In this document: positions 1 through 6,249 of the stretch, piece by piece | How the letters are laid out: every line of letters starts with the position of its first letter | Numbering within the stretch: the stretch's first letter is position 1 | DNA from: Candidatus Latescibacterota bacterium | Lineage (GTDB): Bacteria; Latescibacterota; 4484-107 | Direction of reading: 5' to 3' | DNA: 12,778 nucleotides | NCBI GenBank assembly: GCA_030613045.1 | Contig: JAUWMS010000018.1 | Span: 1 to 12,778 of the forward strand | Made by a program: the position numbers and the translations under genes | Notes under the pieces: model-generated | Databases searched by the model: none | Seen by the model: the letters and a program-made list of their open reading frames with translations, nothing else | What the model was told of the DNA's origin: nothing

Positions 1-75
1 AATTAACAATTAACAATTCACAATTGATTATTAGCTCCAAAATGTGAATTGTGAATTGTGAATGCCTAATTGTGA
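1..75. repeat. Period-7 AT-rich repeats forming an inverted repeat
   Basis: The left part (1-25) is built of seven-base units of the aattaac/aattcac type. The right part (44-63) repeats gtgaatt nearly three times, and a further aattgtgaa follows at about 69. Bases 13-25 (acaattcacaatt) are the exact reverse complement of 47-59, so a 13 bp stem with a 21-base loop can form. No gene is seen here. The function is unknown; it looks like a dispersed intergenic repeat, but copy number cannot be judged from one window. Confidence 0.75.
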
Positions 76-146
76 ACGAACCCCTTGCCTTCCAATTTGA
101 TCTTTTTTGTATTATCGGAGACTTATAAAAGCCCGCCCAAGGACGC

Positions 147-343
147 TAAGTTCTTGGACAAAATTATTTTCTTATGCTCACCGCAAAGGGAAAAGTCAGG
201 TATAGGTAAAGGCAAAGGGTGAGAACGGCAGCAATCAAGCGGTTTTCCTCTTTGCCTCTATCTTTACCTTTACCTTTACCTGCTTTTCTCTCTGCGTCCT
301 CCGCGTCTCTGCGGTAAAATTGTCGTTTAATTTTGTCCACCTA
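147..343. repeat. Hairpin-forming element A with ggacaaaatta ends
   Basis: The element is bounded by ggacaaaatta at 156-166 and its exact reverse complement at 328-338. Further nested complementarity lies inside. accgca (180-185) pairs with tgcggt (310-315). The caggta..ggtaaagg..caaag segment around 197-217 pairs imperfectly with 249-282, which contains three tandem ttacct hexamers (about 264-281). The right part also holds a ctctgcgtcctccgcgtctc segment of low complexity. The whole would fold into one long imperfect hairpin, as expected of a MITE-like or REP-like element. No coding potential is seen. Confidence 0.6.
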
Positions 344-344
344 C

Positions 345-734
345 TTAAAACCAACATTCCAGACGCAGCCGCTCTTTCCCCGGATCAAAATCCGTGGGAA
401 TCACGAAGCGCCGGCCTTTCTCCTGCCTCTGTTCCACCTCGATCCCGTCCACAGAAACCGTTTTCACGGAGACCTCATCGGGCCACCTCACCACAAGCTC
501 CTTCACGCGGAAAGGCCGCACGGTCTTAACCGGAACGAAATCCAGATGAATCTCCTTTTCATCCCGCAGGCATTCCAGCATAAACCAACTCGAAGACAGC
601 ACCACCGGCAGCCGGGCCCCTTCGGAACGGAACAACCAGTCCGAGCCGATCTGAAGCCTTTGCCGGTCGAGGTCCGGCACGACACCGGAAAGCCCGTCGA
701 GAAACAACCAGGTGACCGGAGGATGGAGAATGCC
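345..734 (-). pseudogene. 5'-truncated gene fragment, C-terminal domain of unknown protein
   Basis: An open frame of about 130 codons runs from a stop at 735-737 to a TAA at 345-347. The first possible start is a TTG at 707 with no clear ribosome site. The sequence begins HPPVTWLFLDGLSG and has alternating hydrophobic strands with Trp and Phe, ending RLRLECWF. This looks like the C-terminal beta-rich part of a larger enzyme, perhaps carbohydrate-related, but I do not recognise the family. Upstream, the same frame meets stops at 735-737 and again near 790, so no N-terminal part remains. The stop abuts the inner inverted repeat at 328-343. I read it as a gene relic; a small intact gene from TTG 707 is less likely. 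Confidence 0.45.
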
Positions 735-803
735 TCAGGAGGTCTTCGGATAGGCTCTTTGGCTTGAATTATTCATAAGTCTGGGATTTTACGCTCGGCT
801 TCG

Positions 804-821
804 GGTTTTGCTCAAGACTTC
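804..821. repeat. 18-base dispersed repeat, copy 1
   Basis: ggttttgctcaagacttc at 804-821 matches 5579-5596 at 17 of 18 positions in the same orientation. This copy lies in non-coding DNA upstream of the gene fragment. Confidence 0.5.
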
Positions 822-972
822 TCGAAAACTGAATAGGGCAAAGTAGTCTATTTCCCACTTTTGAGACCGAAAATCCAAAATGCCTTAAGTAAAGGAGAAT
901 TCTGTAGGGGAAATAGAATGCTTTCTCCCTCCGAATTCATAGATAATCCAAATTAGAAAGGAGCTCAGGGCT

Positions 973-1110
973 ATGGTTGTTGTTCGCAATGATACGGCTT
1001 TTTACGTTCAAGCGCAAGGATTTCCTGTGGCTTTTCCCGACACGCCCGCCAATCGTGATTTTTCTTCGGGGAATGCAAAATACCGAGGGGGAAGCCGCTG
1101 CTTTCCTTAG
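973..1110 (+). CDS. Possible small ORF, 45 residues, doubtful
   Basis: An ATG at 973 opens a 45-codon frame ending in TAG at 1108-1110. It begins MVVVRNDTAFYVQAQG. A Shine-Dalgarno-like aaaggag lies at about 957-963, some 10 bases before the ATG. It has no membrane segment, no recognisable motif and no gene neighbour on the same strand. The surrounding sequence has no clear coding character, so a chance frame is the more likely reading. Confidence 0.13.
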   Translation: MVVVRNDTAFYVQAQGFPVAFPDTPANRDFSSGNAKYRGGSRCFP

Positions 1111-1311
1111 CGCATTTATCGGAGATTGTGGCGAGTTCGAATCGTCAGGCGGGCTGTGGCGATGCAGAGGCCTTTTGTGCGCGTGGGGATTTTGGTGCGG
1201 TGTTGACGCGGAAGCGAAAGGTGGATGGAAAAGGGGGGGGGTGAGGGAATTCGGAGGGGGTTGGAAGAGAGCAATGACTGAAAAGAGATTGTATCTCAAC
1301 TTATCCGTCAA

Positions 1312-1462
1312 TAGGTGGACAAAATTACCTTCATAAATTTTCATGTATTTTCTCTAAGGAATCCAGGAACCCAGGAGAGGGCTGTAGTGCATTTCGGAGG
1401 GAGGGGGTTTCTCCTAACTTTCTGGGGTCTTGAGTGTAAAAATAATTTTGTCCGGGAACTTA
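1312..1462. repeat. Hairpin-forming element B with ggacaaaatta ends
   Basis: The element starts with ggacaaaatta (1317-1327) and ends with its exact reverse complement (1443-1453). Inside, 1363-1378 (ccaggaacccaggaga) is complementary to 1410-1425 at 12 of 16 positions, and a purine-rich ggagggaggggg run lies at about 1397-1407. The interior is not obviously similar to element A, only the ends are. It begins 15 bases beyond the stop codon of the sigma factor gene, so the operon transcript would run into it; it could act as a 3' structure, but there is no classic U-tract. Confidence 0.5.
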
Positions 1463-1476
1463 TATGCGCTCAGCGC

Positions 1477-2430
1477 CTATTCCAAATAGGGCCGCAGTCT
1501 TCTTTTGCGGGAAAGATGACGCAATCTGCGAAGCGCCTTCTCCTTGATCTGACGAATGCGCTCCCGCGTAAGCCTATAGCGCTCCCCGATTTCATCTAAG
1601 GTGAGGGATTCCTCCCGTCCGATCCCATAGTATAAACGGATGATGTCGGCCTCCCTCGGCTTTAAGGTGCTCAAAACCGCTTCGATCTGCGCCTGAAGCG
1701 ACTCATCCATAACCTCCTCCTCCGGCGAGGCATGGCTTTCGTCGTGAATCAGATCGAAAAGGCTGCCGTCGCCATCTTTTCTGAGAGGAGCATTGAGGGA
1801 GCGATGCCTCCTCCCGGTGCTGATGGTCTCGGCCACTTTCTGAGGGGACATCCCCAGACGCTCGGCAATGTCCTCCGCATGGGGGGGTCTCTCCATCTCT
1901 TGCTCTAAAACAGCAGAAGCTTTGGAGATCTTGTAGAGCTCTCCCACACGATTGAGCGGCATCCGCACGATACGCGACTGTTCCGCCAACGCGGTAAGCA
2001 TGGACTGTCGGATCCACCAGACCGCATAAGAGATGAATTTGAATCCCCTGGCGCCATCGAACCGCTCCGCGGCTTTGATGAGACCCACGTTCCCGTCGTT
2101 GATCAAATCCCCGAGAGCCATCCCTTGATTTTGATATTGTTTGGCTACAGTAACCACAAACCGCAGATTGGCCTGCACTAATGTGTCCCTGGCTTCCAGA
2201 TCGCCTTTTTGGATGCGTTCCGCAAGCTCAATTTCTTCCTCGGAAGGCAGAGGGTGGTGTTCCGCTAGCTCCTCTAAATACTTGGCCAGCGCGCCGCCCT
2301 CTCTGCTTAACGGAATTTTGGAGAATTTGCTCAAAGCTCGGCGCACTCCTTTCGCGTTTTCCCTGTAGGTTCGTCGGCGCCGGCAGCCTGTAGGCATATT
2401 CGGGCCAGGTGTTCTATTATCGTGCCCCAC
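1477..2430 (-). CDS. RNA polymerase sigma-70 factor, RpoD-like
   Basis: This sigma subunit directs core RNA polymerase to -10/-35 promoters. The 317-residue frame has a basic N-terminus (CRRRR at 16-20), region 1.2 (about 47-80), region 2 with the highly conserved GFKFISYAVWWIRQ segment at 129-142, region 3 (about 160-215) and a region 4.2 helix-turn-helix (277-305, LTLDEIGERYRLTRERIRQ). Region 1.1 is absent. This matches short primary (group 1) or group 2 sigma factors rather than ECF or sigma-54 types. The longest start is GTG 2430; ATG 2397 is an alternative, and neither has a clear ribosome site. It follows the Usp gene by 20 bases and is the last gene of the operon, ending in TAG. Whether it is the housekeeping sigma or a second copy cannot be told from here. 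Confidence 0.93.
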   Translation of the reverse strand: MGHDNRTPGPNMPTGCRRRRTYRENAKGVRRALSKFSKIPLSREGGALAKYLEELAEHHPLPSEEEIELAERIQKGDLEARDTLVQANLRFVVTVAKQYQNQGMALGDLINDGNVGLIKAAERFDGARGFKFISYAVWWIRQSMLTALAEQSRIVRMPLNRVGELYKISKASAVLEQEMERPPHAEDIAERLGMSPQKVAETISTGRRHRSLNAPLRKDGDGSLFDLIHDESHASPEEEVMDESLQAQIEAVLSTLKPREADIIRLYYGIGREESLTLDEIGERYRLTRERIRQIKEKALRRLRHLSRKRRLRPYLE

Positions 2431-2450
2431 AATTTTTGTTTATGGATCCG

Positions 2451-3275
2451 TTAAGGCACGATGCATACAGCACCAGAAGCATCCTTGATATGTCGCCTGA
2501 ACTGGTGTCCTATTCCCCACAAAAATGAGCGCCTCCGTGCGGATATTATCGGAAGAACTTGTCTCAGCCTTTCTAACTCCTGATACAGCTCCCCCTTCTT
2601 CTCCACCTCCTTTATCTGGACTCCCGCAGTGAGGCTATCCCCCTGCAGTAACAGATTGGGATGAGGTAAGCGGATCAATCCCCTTTTCTGGGTTCCCTTG
2701 AGAACAAGAATTCGGAGACTCAGATTCAAGAGCGCAGCAAGTTTTAAGGCCCGCCGCACCGCATTTCCACTCTTGAGGGTCCAGTCATGGACAACCACTG
2801 CGTTTTCGAGTGTTGCGGGTTTCTCCGGGAGAAGTAATAGCGGGCACCGACTCCTACGTACAATATGGGGCCAGGGAATATCAAAGAAGCGAACCATCGC
2901 CGAATAAGCCCATGACTCGGACCTTTGGGCCACTATGATATCCATCAGGGAAGCGGTGTTCAAAAGCTGCGACACCAAAGGAGCCACAAGCACCTGGGCG
3001 CTATAAGGTACATTGGCCTCCTCACAACGATGGGCCAATGTTTTCAAGCTCTTTTCGGCTTTTCCTCTTTCCTCGATCATAACCGGAGCATCCCCCGCTA
3101 AAATAGGGGTATATATCCCCCAAGGTCCGGGGACTTTGATCCTGACCCGTTCGGAGGGAATGATCGTCAACAGGTTGATCCGGGCCTCTTCCAGCCGGGC
3201 GAGTCGAATGGCGTATTCCAATGCATTCGAGGCATCTGCTCCGCCGACTGATGGGACAACAATGTTATCCAACAT
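2451..3275 (-). CDS. Tandem universal stress protein (UspA family)
   Basis: The 274-residue protein has two Usp-like halves. The first (about 1-150) starts MLDNIVVPSVGG, with an Asp-free version of the usual first strand, and ends SRCPLLLLP at 142-150. The second (about 157-274) starts ENAVVVHDWT and ends ASGAVCIVP. Usp proteins are cytoplasmic stress proteins, some binding ATP. The usual G-2x-G-9x-G(S/T) ATP motif is missing from both halves: the first has AQRSESWAYS and the second SARRRSFLWG in its place, so nucleotide binding is doubtful. The ATG at 3275 has an aaaggggg purine run upstream. The gene overlaps the end of the MscS gene by 11 bases, pointing to translational coupling and a shared osmotic/stress role. 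Confidence 0.85.
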   Translation of the reverse strand: MLDNIVVPSVGGADASNALEYAIRLARLEEARINLLTIIPSERVRIKVPGPWGIYTPILAGDAPVMIEERGKAEKSLKTLAHRCEEANVPYSAQVLVAPLVSQLLNTASLMDIIVAQRSESWAYSAMVRFFDIPWPHIVRRSRCPLLLLPEKPATLENAVVVHDWTLKSGNAVRRALKLAALLNLSLRILVLKGTQKRGLIRLPHPNLLLQGDSLTAGVQIKEVEKKGELYQELERLRQVLPIISARRRSFLWGIGHQFRRHIKDASGAVCIVP

Positions 3276-4554
3276 AGTCTATACCCCCTTTTCCCTTAGT
3301 ACTATCGCTGAAGCGCTCCGCCAGCCCCTTCGCCACCTCTACCTCGAAATAAAGAGGCTGCGGCTGGAAGGCGATGGAAAGTCCCATGCGCTCGAGGGTG
3401 CGCATGATCGCCAGGTTGATCCGTTCCTTGGTGGCCAGGTGGTCGGCAAAAGCTACACCCTTCGTGAAGTAGTAGAGCAGAATATCGAGGCTGGAATCGC
3501 CAAACTCCGTGAAGCGAATCACGAGGTATTCCCTATCCACCCCCTCGTCGTGTTTTACGATTTCGCGTATCTCGGAAACCGCTTGCTCCATCTGGTCGGC
3601 CCCTGTTTCATAGGTCACCCCCACGGTTTGCATCACGCGACGTTTGGGCATCTTCGACCAATTGTCAATCGTCGCGCTCGCCACAGTCTTGTTGGGAACC
3701 GAGACGAGCGTGGCCGGCCACGTCCGGATGCGGGTGGACCGGAACCCGATATCTTCGACGACACCTTCCGCATCGCCCAGTTTGATCCAGTCCCCCACCC
3801 CGAATGGCCGATCAAGAAAGATCACCACAGACCCGAAGAAGTTCGCCAACGTATCCTGCAGCGCCAGCGCGACCGCCAGCCCGCCGATGCCCAGTCCGGC
3901 CACCAGACTCGATACACTGTACCCGAGAAGCTGGATGCCCCAGATAATGCACACAAGCGCGATCGTGACCTTGAGCGCTTTGCGAATCAAGGGGACCAAT
4001 TGGTCGTCGAGTTTCGATTCGCTGCGCTGGGCAAGCGCTTCGAGATACCGAGTGCCCGCGTCAACGGTTCGGAACAGGAACCATACCACATCGGCGGCCA
4101 CAAAAATCTTCAGTATGCCGAACACGAAGCCGTGTACGTTGGGCTCGGCGGGCAGCGGAAGGACAGCGAGTGCGCCGGCAATGCCCCCAAGAAGAAACAA
4201 GTACCCCAATGGCTTGCTGGCCACGGTGGCAAGCAAGTTATCGAATGCAAACGGCGTCTTTTCCAAAAGCGGAATAAGCTTCTTTGTAAAGACAACGTCG
4301 GAGAGCTTCCTGATCGTGAGACCGAGCAGGATAAGAAAAAATGCCGCAATGAACTGCCAGACGGAGACTCCAAGAATTTCTTGGTGTGCCCAGCCAGGGA
4401 AATACAGGAATAGATCAAACGCGGCCTTTTTTGCCATCCGTTGCGCTTCCGCTGCATAAGAAGCATCGCTCCCCTGGAGCGCAAACAGAATCATGAGGGC
4501 CGTTGCGATGACGAAGGTGTGACGGAGCATAAGATACTCGAATTTGAATCTCAT
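3265..4554 (-). CDS. MscS-family mechanosensitive ion channel
   Basis: This membrane channel opens under membrane tension and releases solutes on hypo-osmotic shock. With the ATG at 4554 the product has 429 residues. A signal-peptide-like N-terminus (10-35, ending near ASYAA) is followed by hydrophobic segments at about 66-82, 117-133, 145-163 and 195-213. The pore helix and MscS core are at 216-275, including GLGIGGLAVALALQDTLANF and RPFGVGDWIKLG. A C-terminal alpha/beta domain extends to about 405. The frame is open upstream to 4686, but that part lies inside the binding-protein gene. GTG 4563 is an alternative start, overlapping that gene's TGA. The position after a betaine importer suggests a matching efflux valve. 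Confidence 0.93.
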   Translation of the reverse strand: MRFKFEYLMLRHTFVIATALMILFALQGSDASYAAEAQRMAKKAAFDLFLYFPGWAHQEILGVSVWQFIAAFFLILLGLTIRKLSDVVFTKKLIPLLEKTPFAFDNLLATVASKPLGYLFLLGGIAGALAVLPLPAEPNVHGFVFGILKIFVAADVVWFLFRTVDAGTRYLEALAQRSESKLDDQLVPLIRKALKVTIALVCIIWGIQLLGYSVSSLVAGLGIGGLAVALALQDTLANFFGSVVIFLDRPFGVGDWIKLGDAEGVVEDIGFRSTRIRTWPATLVSVPNKTVASATIDNWSKMPKRRVMQTVGVTYETGADQMEQAVSEIREIVKHDEGVDREYLVIRFTEFGDSSLDILLYYFTKGVAFADHLATKERINLAIMRTLERMGLSIAFQPQPLYFEVEVAKGLAERFSDSTKGKGGIDYVG

Positions 4555-4559
4555 TTGGT

Positions 4560-5522
4560 TCACTCTTTCTGCTGCGCAGGGACATATTTGGTTAGATCGG
4601 AAATCGTGCCGATGCCCAGTTCCTCGGCATGATCGCGCCGCATCGTGAGCGTATAAGTATTGTTGAAACCGAAAGGCCGGAGCCATTTCAGATCGTACTG
4701 CTTTTGAAAAGCCCGCCGTACGGTCTCGTATGCTTTGTCCGGGTCGGGAATAACCTCTTGCTTCAGGATGCTCACCAAACCGGTTCCCGTATATTCCGCA
4801 TAGAGGTCCAAATCCCCCGCCTTCAGCGCATTGAAAGAGATCATGGTGCCACCGAGATTCAGTTTACGCACGACCTCGATGTTCGAATGGCACTCGATCA
4901 AAATGGCCATCATCTCACCGAGAATCTCCTGCTCGGTAAAATGTTTGCTCCCAATAGTGATCGTGCCTGCCGAACCGTCCCCCGGCTTCGCGTCCGACGG
5001 AATCAATTCTTGTAATTCCAGGAATTCCCGAGCCACGTTACAGGCTTTGCGCCCCTTCTCGTCCACTTCGTAGTTGAGCTTCTGCATGGCGTCGTCAGAA
5101 AACTTCCCGGCGAGCCGGTTGAGTATGTTCTCAAGCTCCGGATACTTTTTCAGCGTTTCAGCCCGCACCACTGGCGCCGCGTAATAGGGCGGGAAAAATC
5201 CCTTGTCATCTTTCAAGACCATGAGGCCGTACACCGAAATGCGTCCGTCCGTGGCAAAGCCGTCAATAACATCTACGGCGCCGTCAGCCACTGCCTTGTA
5301 CATCAGACCGGGGTCCATCTGCATCGGTTCGGACGGGAATCTGAAGCCATAGTGTTCGCTCAGGCCTTGGTACCCATCCGGACGGGTGAGAAATTCCGCA
5401 TCGAAGGCCGCCCGAAGCGCACCGGGCGGGCCGGTATGTCGGCGTACACCAAAAATGACCGCTAACGCGGCGACGACGAAAAAAACTGCGACAACGATCA
5501 GCAAGCGACTTTGGAGGGACAT
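4560..5522 (-). CDS. Glycine betaine-type ABC substrate-binding protein, circularly permuted
   Basis: This protein binds a quaternary amine osmolyte for the adjacent ATPase and permease. The 320 residues comprise a membrane anchor or uncleaved signal (6-26, no lipobox Cys) and two OpuAC-type halves. Residues 35-174 match what is normally the second half of OsmX/OpuCC proteins (EFLTRPDGY, MDPGLMYKAV, TDGRI, FFPPYYAAPVVR, VAREFL). A linker at 175-185 follows, then residues 186-313 match the normal first half (TITIGSKHFTEQ, LNLGGT, YAEYTGTGLVSIL, FGFNNTY, TISDL). The order is thus reversed. Tyr113/114 and Tyr241/244 are candidates for the aromatic cage that holds the trimethylammonium group (inference). 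The start is well supported by aaggagg upstream of ATG 5522. It is 64 bases downstream of the permease gene. Confidence 0.92.
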   Translation of the reverse strand: MSLQSRLLIVVAVFFVVAALAVIFGVRRHTGPPGALRAAFDAEFLTRPDGYQGLSEHYGFRFPSEPMQMDPGLMYKAVADGAVDVIDGFATDGRISVYGLMVLKDDKGFFPPYYAAPVVRAETLKKYPELENILNRLAGKFSDDAMQKLNYEVDEKGRKACNVAREFLELQELIPSDAKPGDGSAGTITIGSKHFTEQEILGEMMAILIECHSNIEVVRKLNLGGTMISFNALKAGDLDLYAEYTGTGLVSILKQEVIPDPDKAYETVRRAFQKQYDLKWLRPFGFNNTYTLTMRRDHAEELGIGTISDLTKYVPAQQKE

Positions 5523-5578
5523 GGTATCCTCCTTACGTTTTGTGAAGTATGAAGGGCGAGGTTTCCACTTTCCATTTA

Positions 5579-5596
5579 GGTTTTGCTCAGGACTTC
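5579..5596. repeat. 18-base dispersed repeat, copy 2
   Basis: ggttttgctcaggacttc spans the last codons and TGA stop of the permease gene and the start of the 64-base gap before the binding-protein gene. It matches 804-821 with one mismatch. Confidence 0.5.
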
Positions 5597-6249
5597 AGCC
5601 CTTGCGGCGTCAGCCATTTTTCCAGGCCGCTGAGCGCCGAGTCAAAGATCAAGGCTAAGACCGCCGCGGGCACGGTGCCGGCCAACAGATAATCCATCAA
5701 ATAGCTTCGAAGGCCCTTGAGAATCAGGTCTCCCAAGCCTCCGGCGCCAACCAGCCCGCACAGCGTGGCAATGCCGATGGTCCAGACCGTCGAGATGCGT
5801 ATTCCCGCCATGATGACCGGCAAAGAAAGCGGAAGTTCTACGGAAAAGAGAATCTGATTCGACGTCATCCCCATTCCACGGGCGACCTCAATAACCGACG
5901 GATCCACCTGGCGAATACTCGTGTACGTATTGCGAAGAATCGGCAGAAGCGCGTAAAGCGTCAGGGCGACCAGCGCAGGCAAGGTGCCGATCGTGGGCAA
6001 TCCAACCAACGCAAAAATAAGGACCACAAACGCGATAAGCGCCAGGGTGGGGACGGTCTGAATGATTCCTACCGCGCCCATGATCGCGGATACGAGTTTT
6101 GGCCGACGGCATCGGGTCAGATAGATCCCCAGAGGCAGGGCAATCATGATGGCGATGACCAGCGCCAGAAACGTAAGGTACACGTGCTCCATCGTGCGCT
6201 GAAGCATCTCCGGACCCAATTTTTGGAAGAAGGCTATGAGTGTATTCAT
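5587..6249 (-). CDS. Osmoprotectant ABC transporter permease (OpuCB/OsmW-type)
   Basis: This is the inner-membrane channel subunit of the betaine/choline-type ABC importer. Its 220 residues carry about five or six hydrophobic segments (roughly 25-45, 55-80, 88-108, 145-170, 185-205). The cytoplasmic EAA loop that contacts the ATPase is at about 121-144 (EVARGMGMTSNQILFSVELP). The length is typical of the family. ATG 6249 overlaps the ATPase stop as ATGA and has an aggag site eight bases upstream. The last codons and stop lie in a sequence (5579-5596) that recurs at 804-821 with one mismatch. Unlike the permease/binding-protein fusions known in some bacteria, the binding protein is a separate gene here. 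Confidence 0.94.
   Translation of the reverse strand: MNTLIAFFQKLGPEMLQRTMEHVYLTFLALVIAIMIALPLGIYLTRCRRPKLVSAIMGAVGIIQTVPTLALIAFVVLIFALVGLPTIGTLPALVALTLYALLPILRNTYTSIRQVDPSVIEVARGMGMTSNQILFSVELPLSLPVIMAGIRISTVWTIGIATLCGLVGAGGLGDLILKGLRSYLMDYLLAGTVPAAVLALIFDSALSGLEKWLTPQGLKS

Larger units (their letters stand above)
735..1311. other. Non-coding stretch with small inverted repeats and G-runs
   Basis: No convincing gene is seen on either strand in this stretch. Visible structure: ctatttccc (848-856) against gggaaatag (908-916), a 9 bp perfect inverted repeat; ggagaa (894-899) against ttctcc (923-928); an 18-base segment at 804-821 that recurs at 5579-5596 with one mismatch; and a run of nine G at 1233-1241 followed by further G-runs to 1260. 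Base composition shifts from AT-rich (735-960) to G-rich (1080-1270), which suggests patchwork origin. Confidence 0.6.
147..1462. repeat. Nested inverted repeats bracketing a 1.3 kb gene-poor segment
   Basis: The outer arms 147-170 and 1439-1462 are inverted copies matching at 22 of 24 positions. The inner arms 328-343 (taattttgtccaccta) and 1312-1327 (taggtggacaaaatta) are perfect 16-base inverted copies. All four contain the core ggacaaaatta. The two outer copies share one flank (taagttc..) and the two inner copies share another (taggt). The structure could be two related elements in opposite orientation, or the ends of a decayed insertion. No transposase is present and I see no clear target-site duplication. 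Confidence 0.55.

Noticed and set aside
1..345. CRISPR array
   Set aside because: The repeats are short (6-7 bases), tandem and without regular spacers; no cas gene is present.
937..1344. Overlapping frames of 119 (plus) and 135 (minus) codons in the non-coding stretch
   Set aside because: The translations are of low complexity (Pro/Ser/His-rich or Trp/Gly-rich from G-runs), with no recognisable motif; the plus-strand frame runs into the repeat arm.
1466..1476. Small gcgc/gcgc palindrome after the sigma factor stop as a terminator
   Set aside because: The stem is only four or five base pairs with almost no loop, and no T-run follows on the transcribed strand.
3013..4413. 466-codon plus-strand open frame opposite the MscS and Usp genes
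   Set aside because: It is antisense to two well-recognised genes, its product is rich in Arg, His and Pro without domains, and no ribosome site supports it.
4555..4686. Longer MscS start at 4686
   Set aside because: The added 44 residues lie inside the binding-protein gene and are not channel-like. ATG 4554 gives a clean signal peptide next to that gene's stop.
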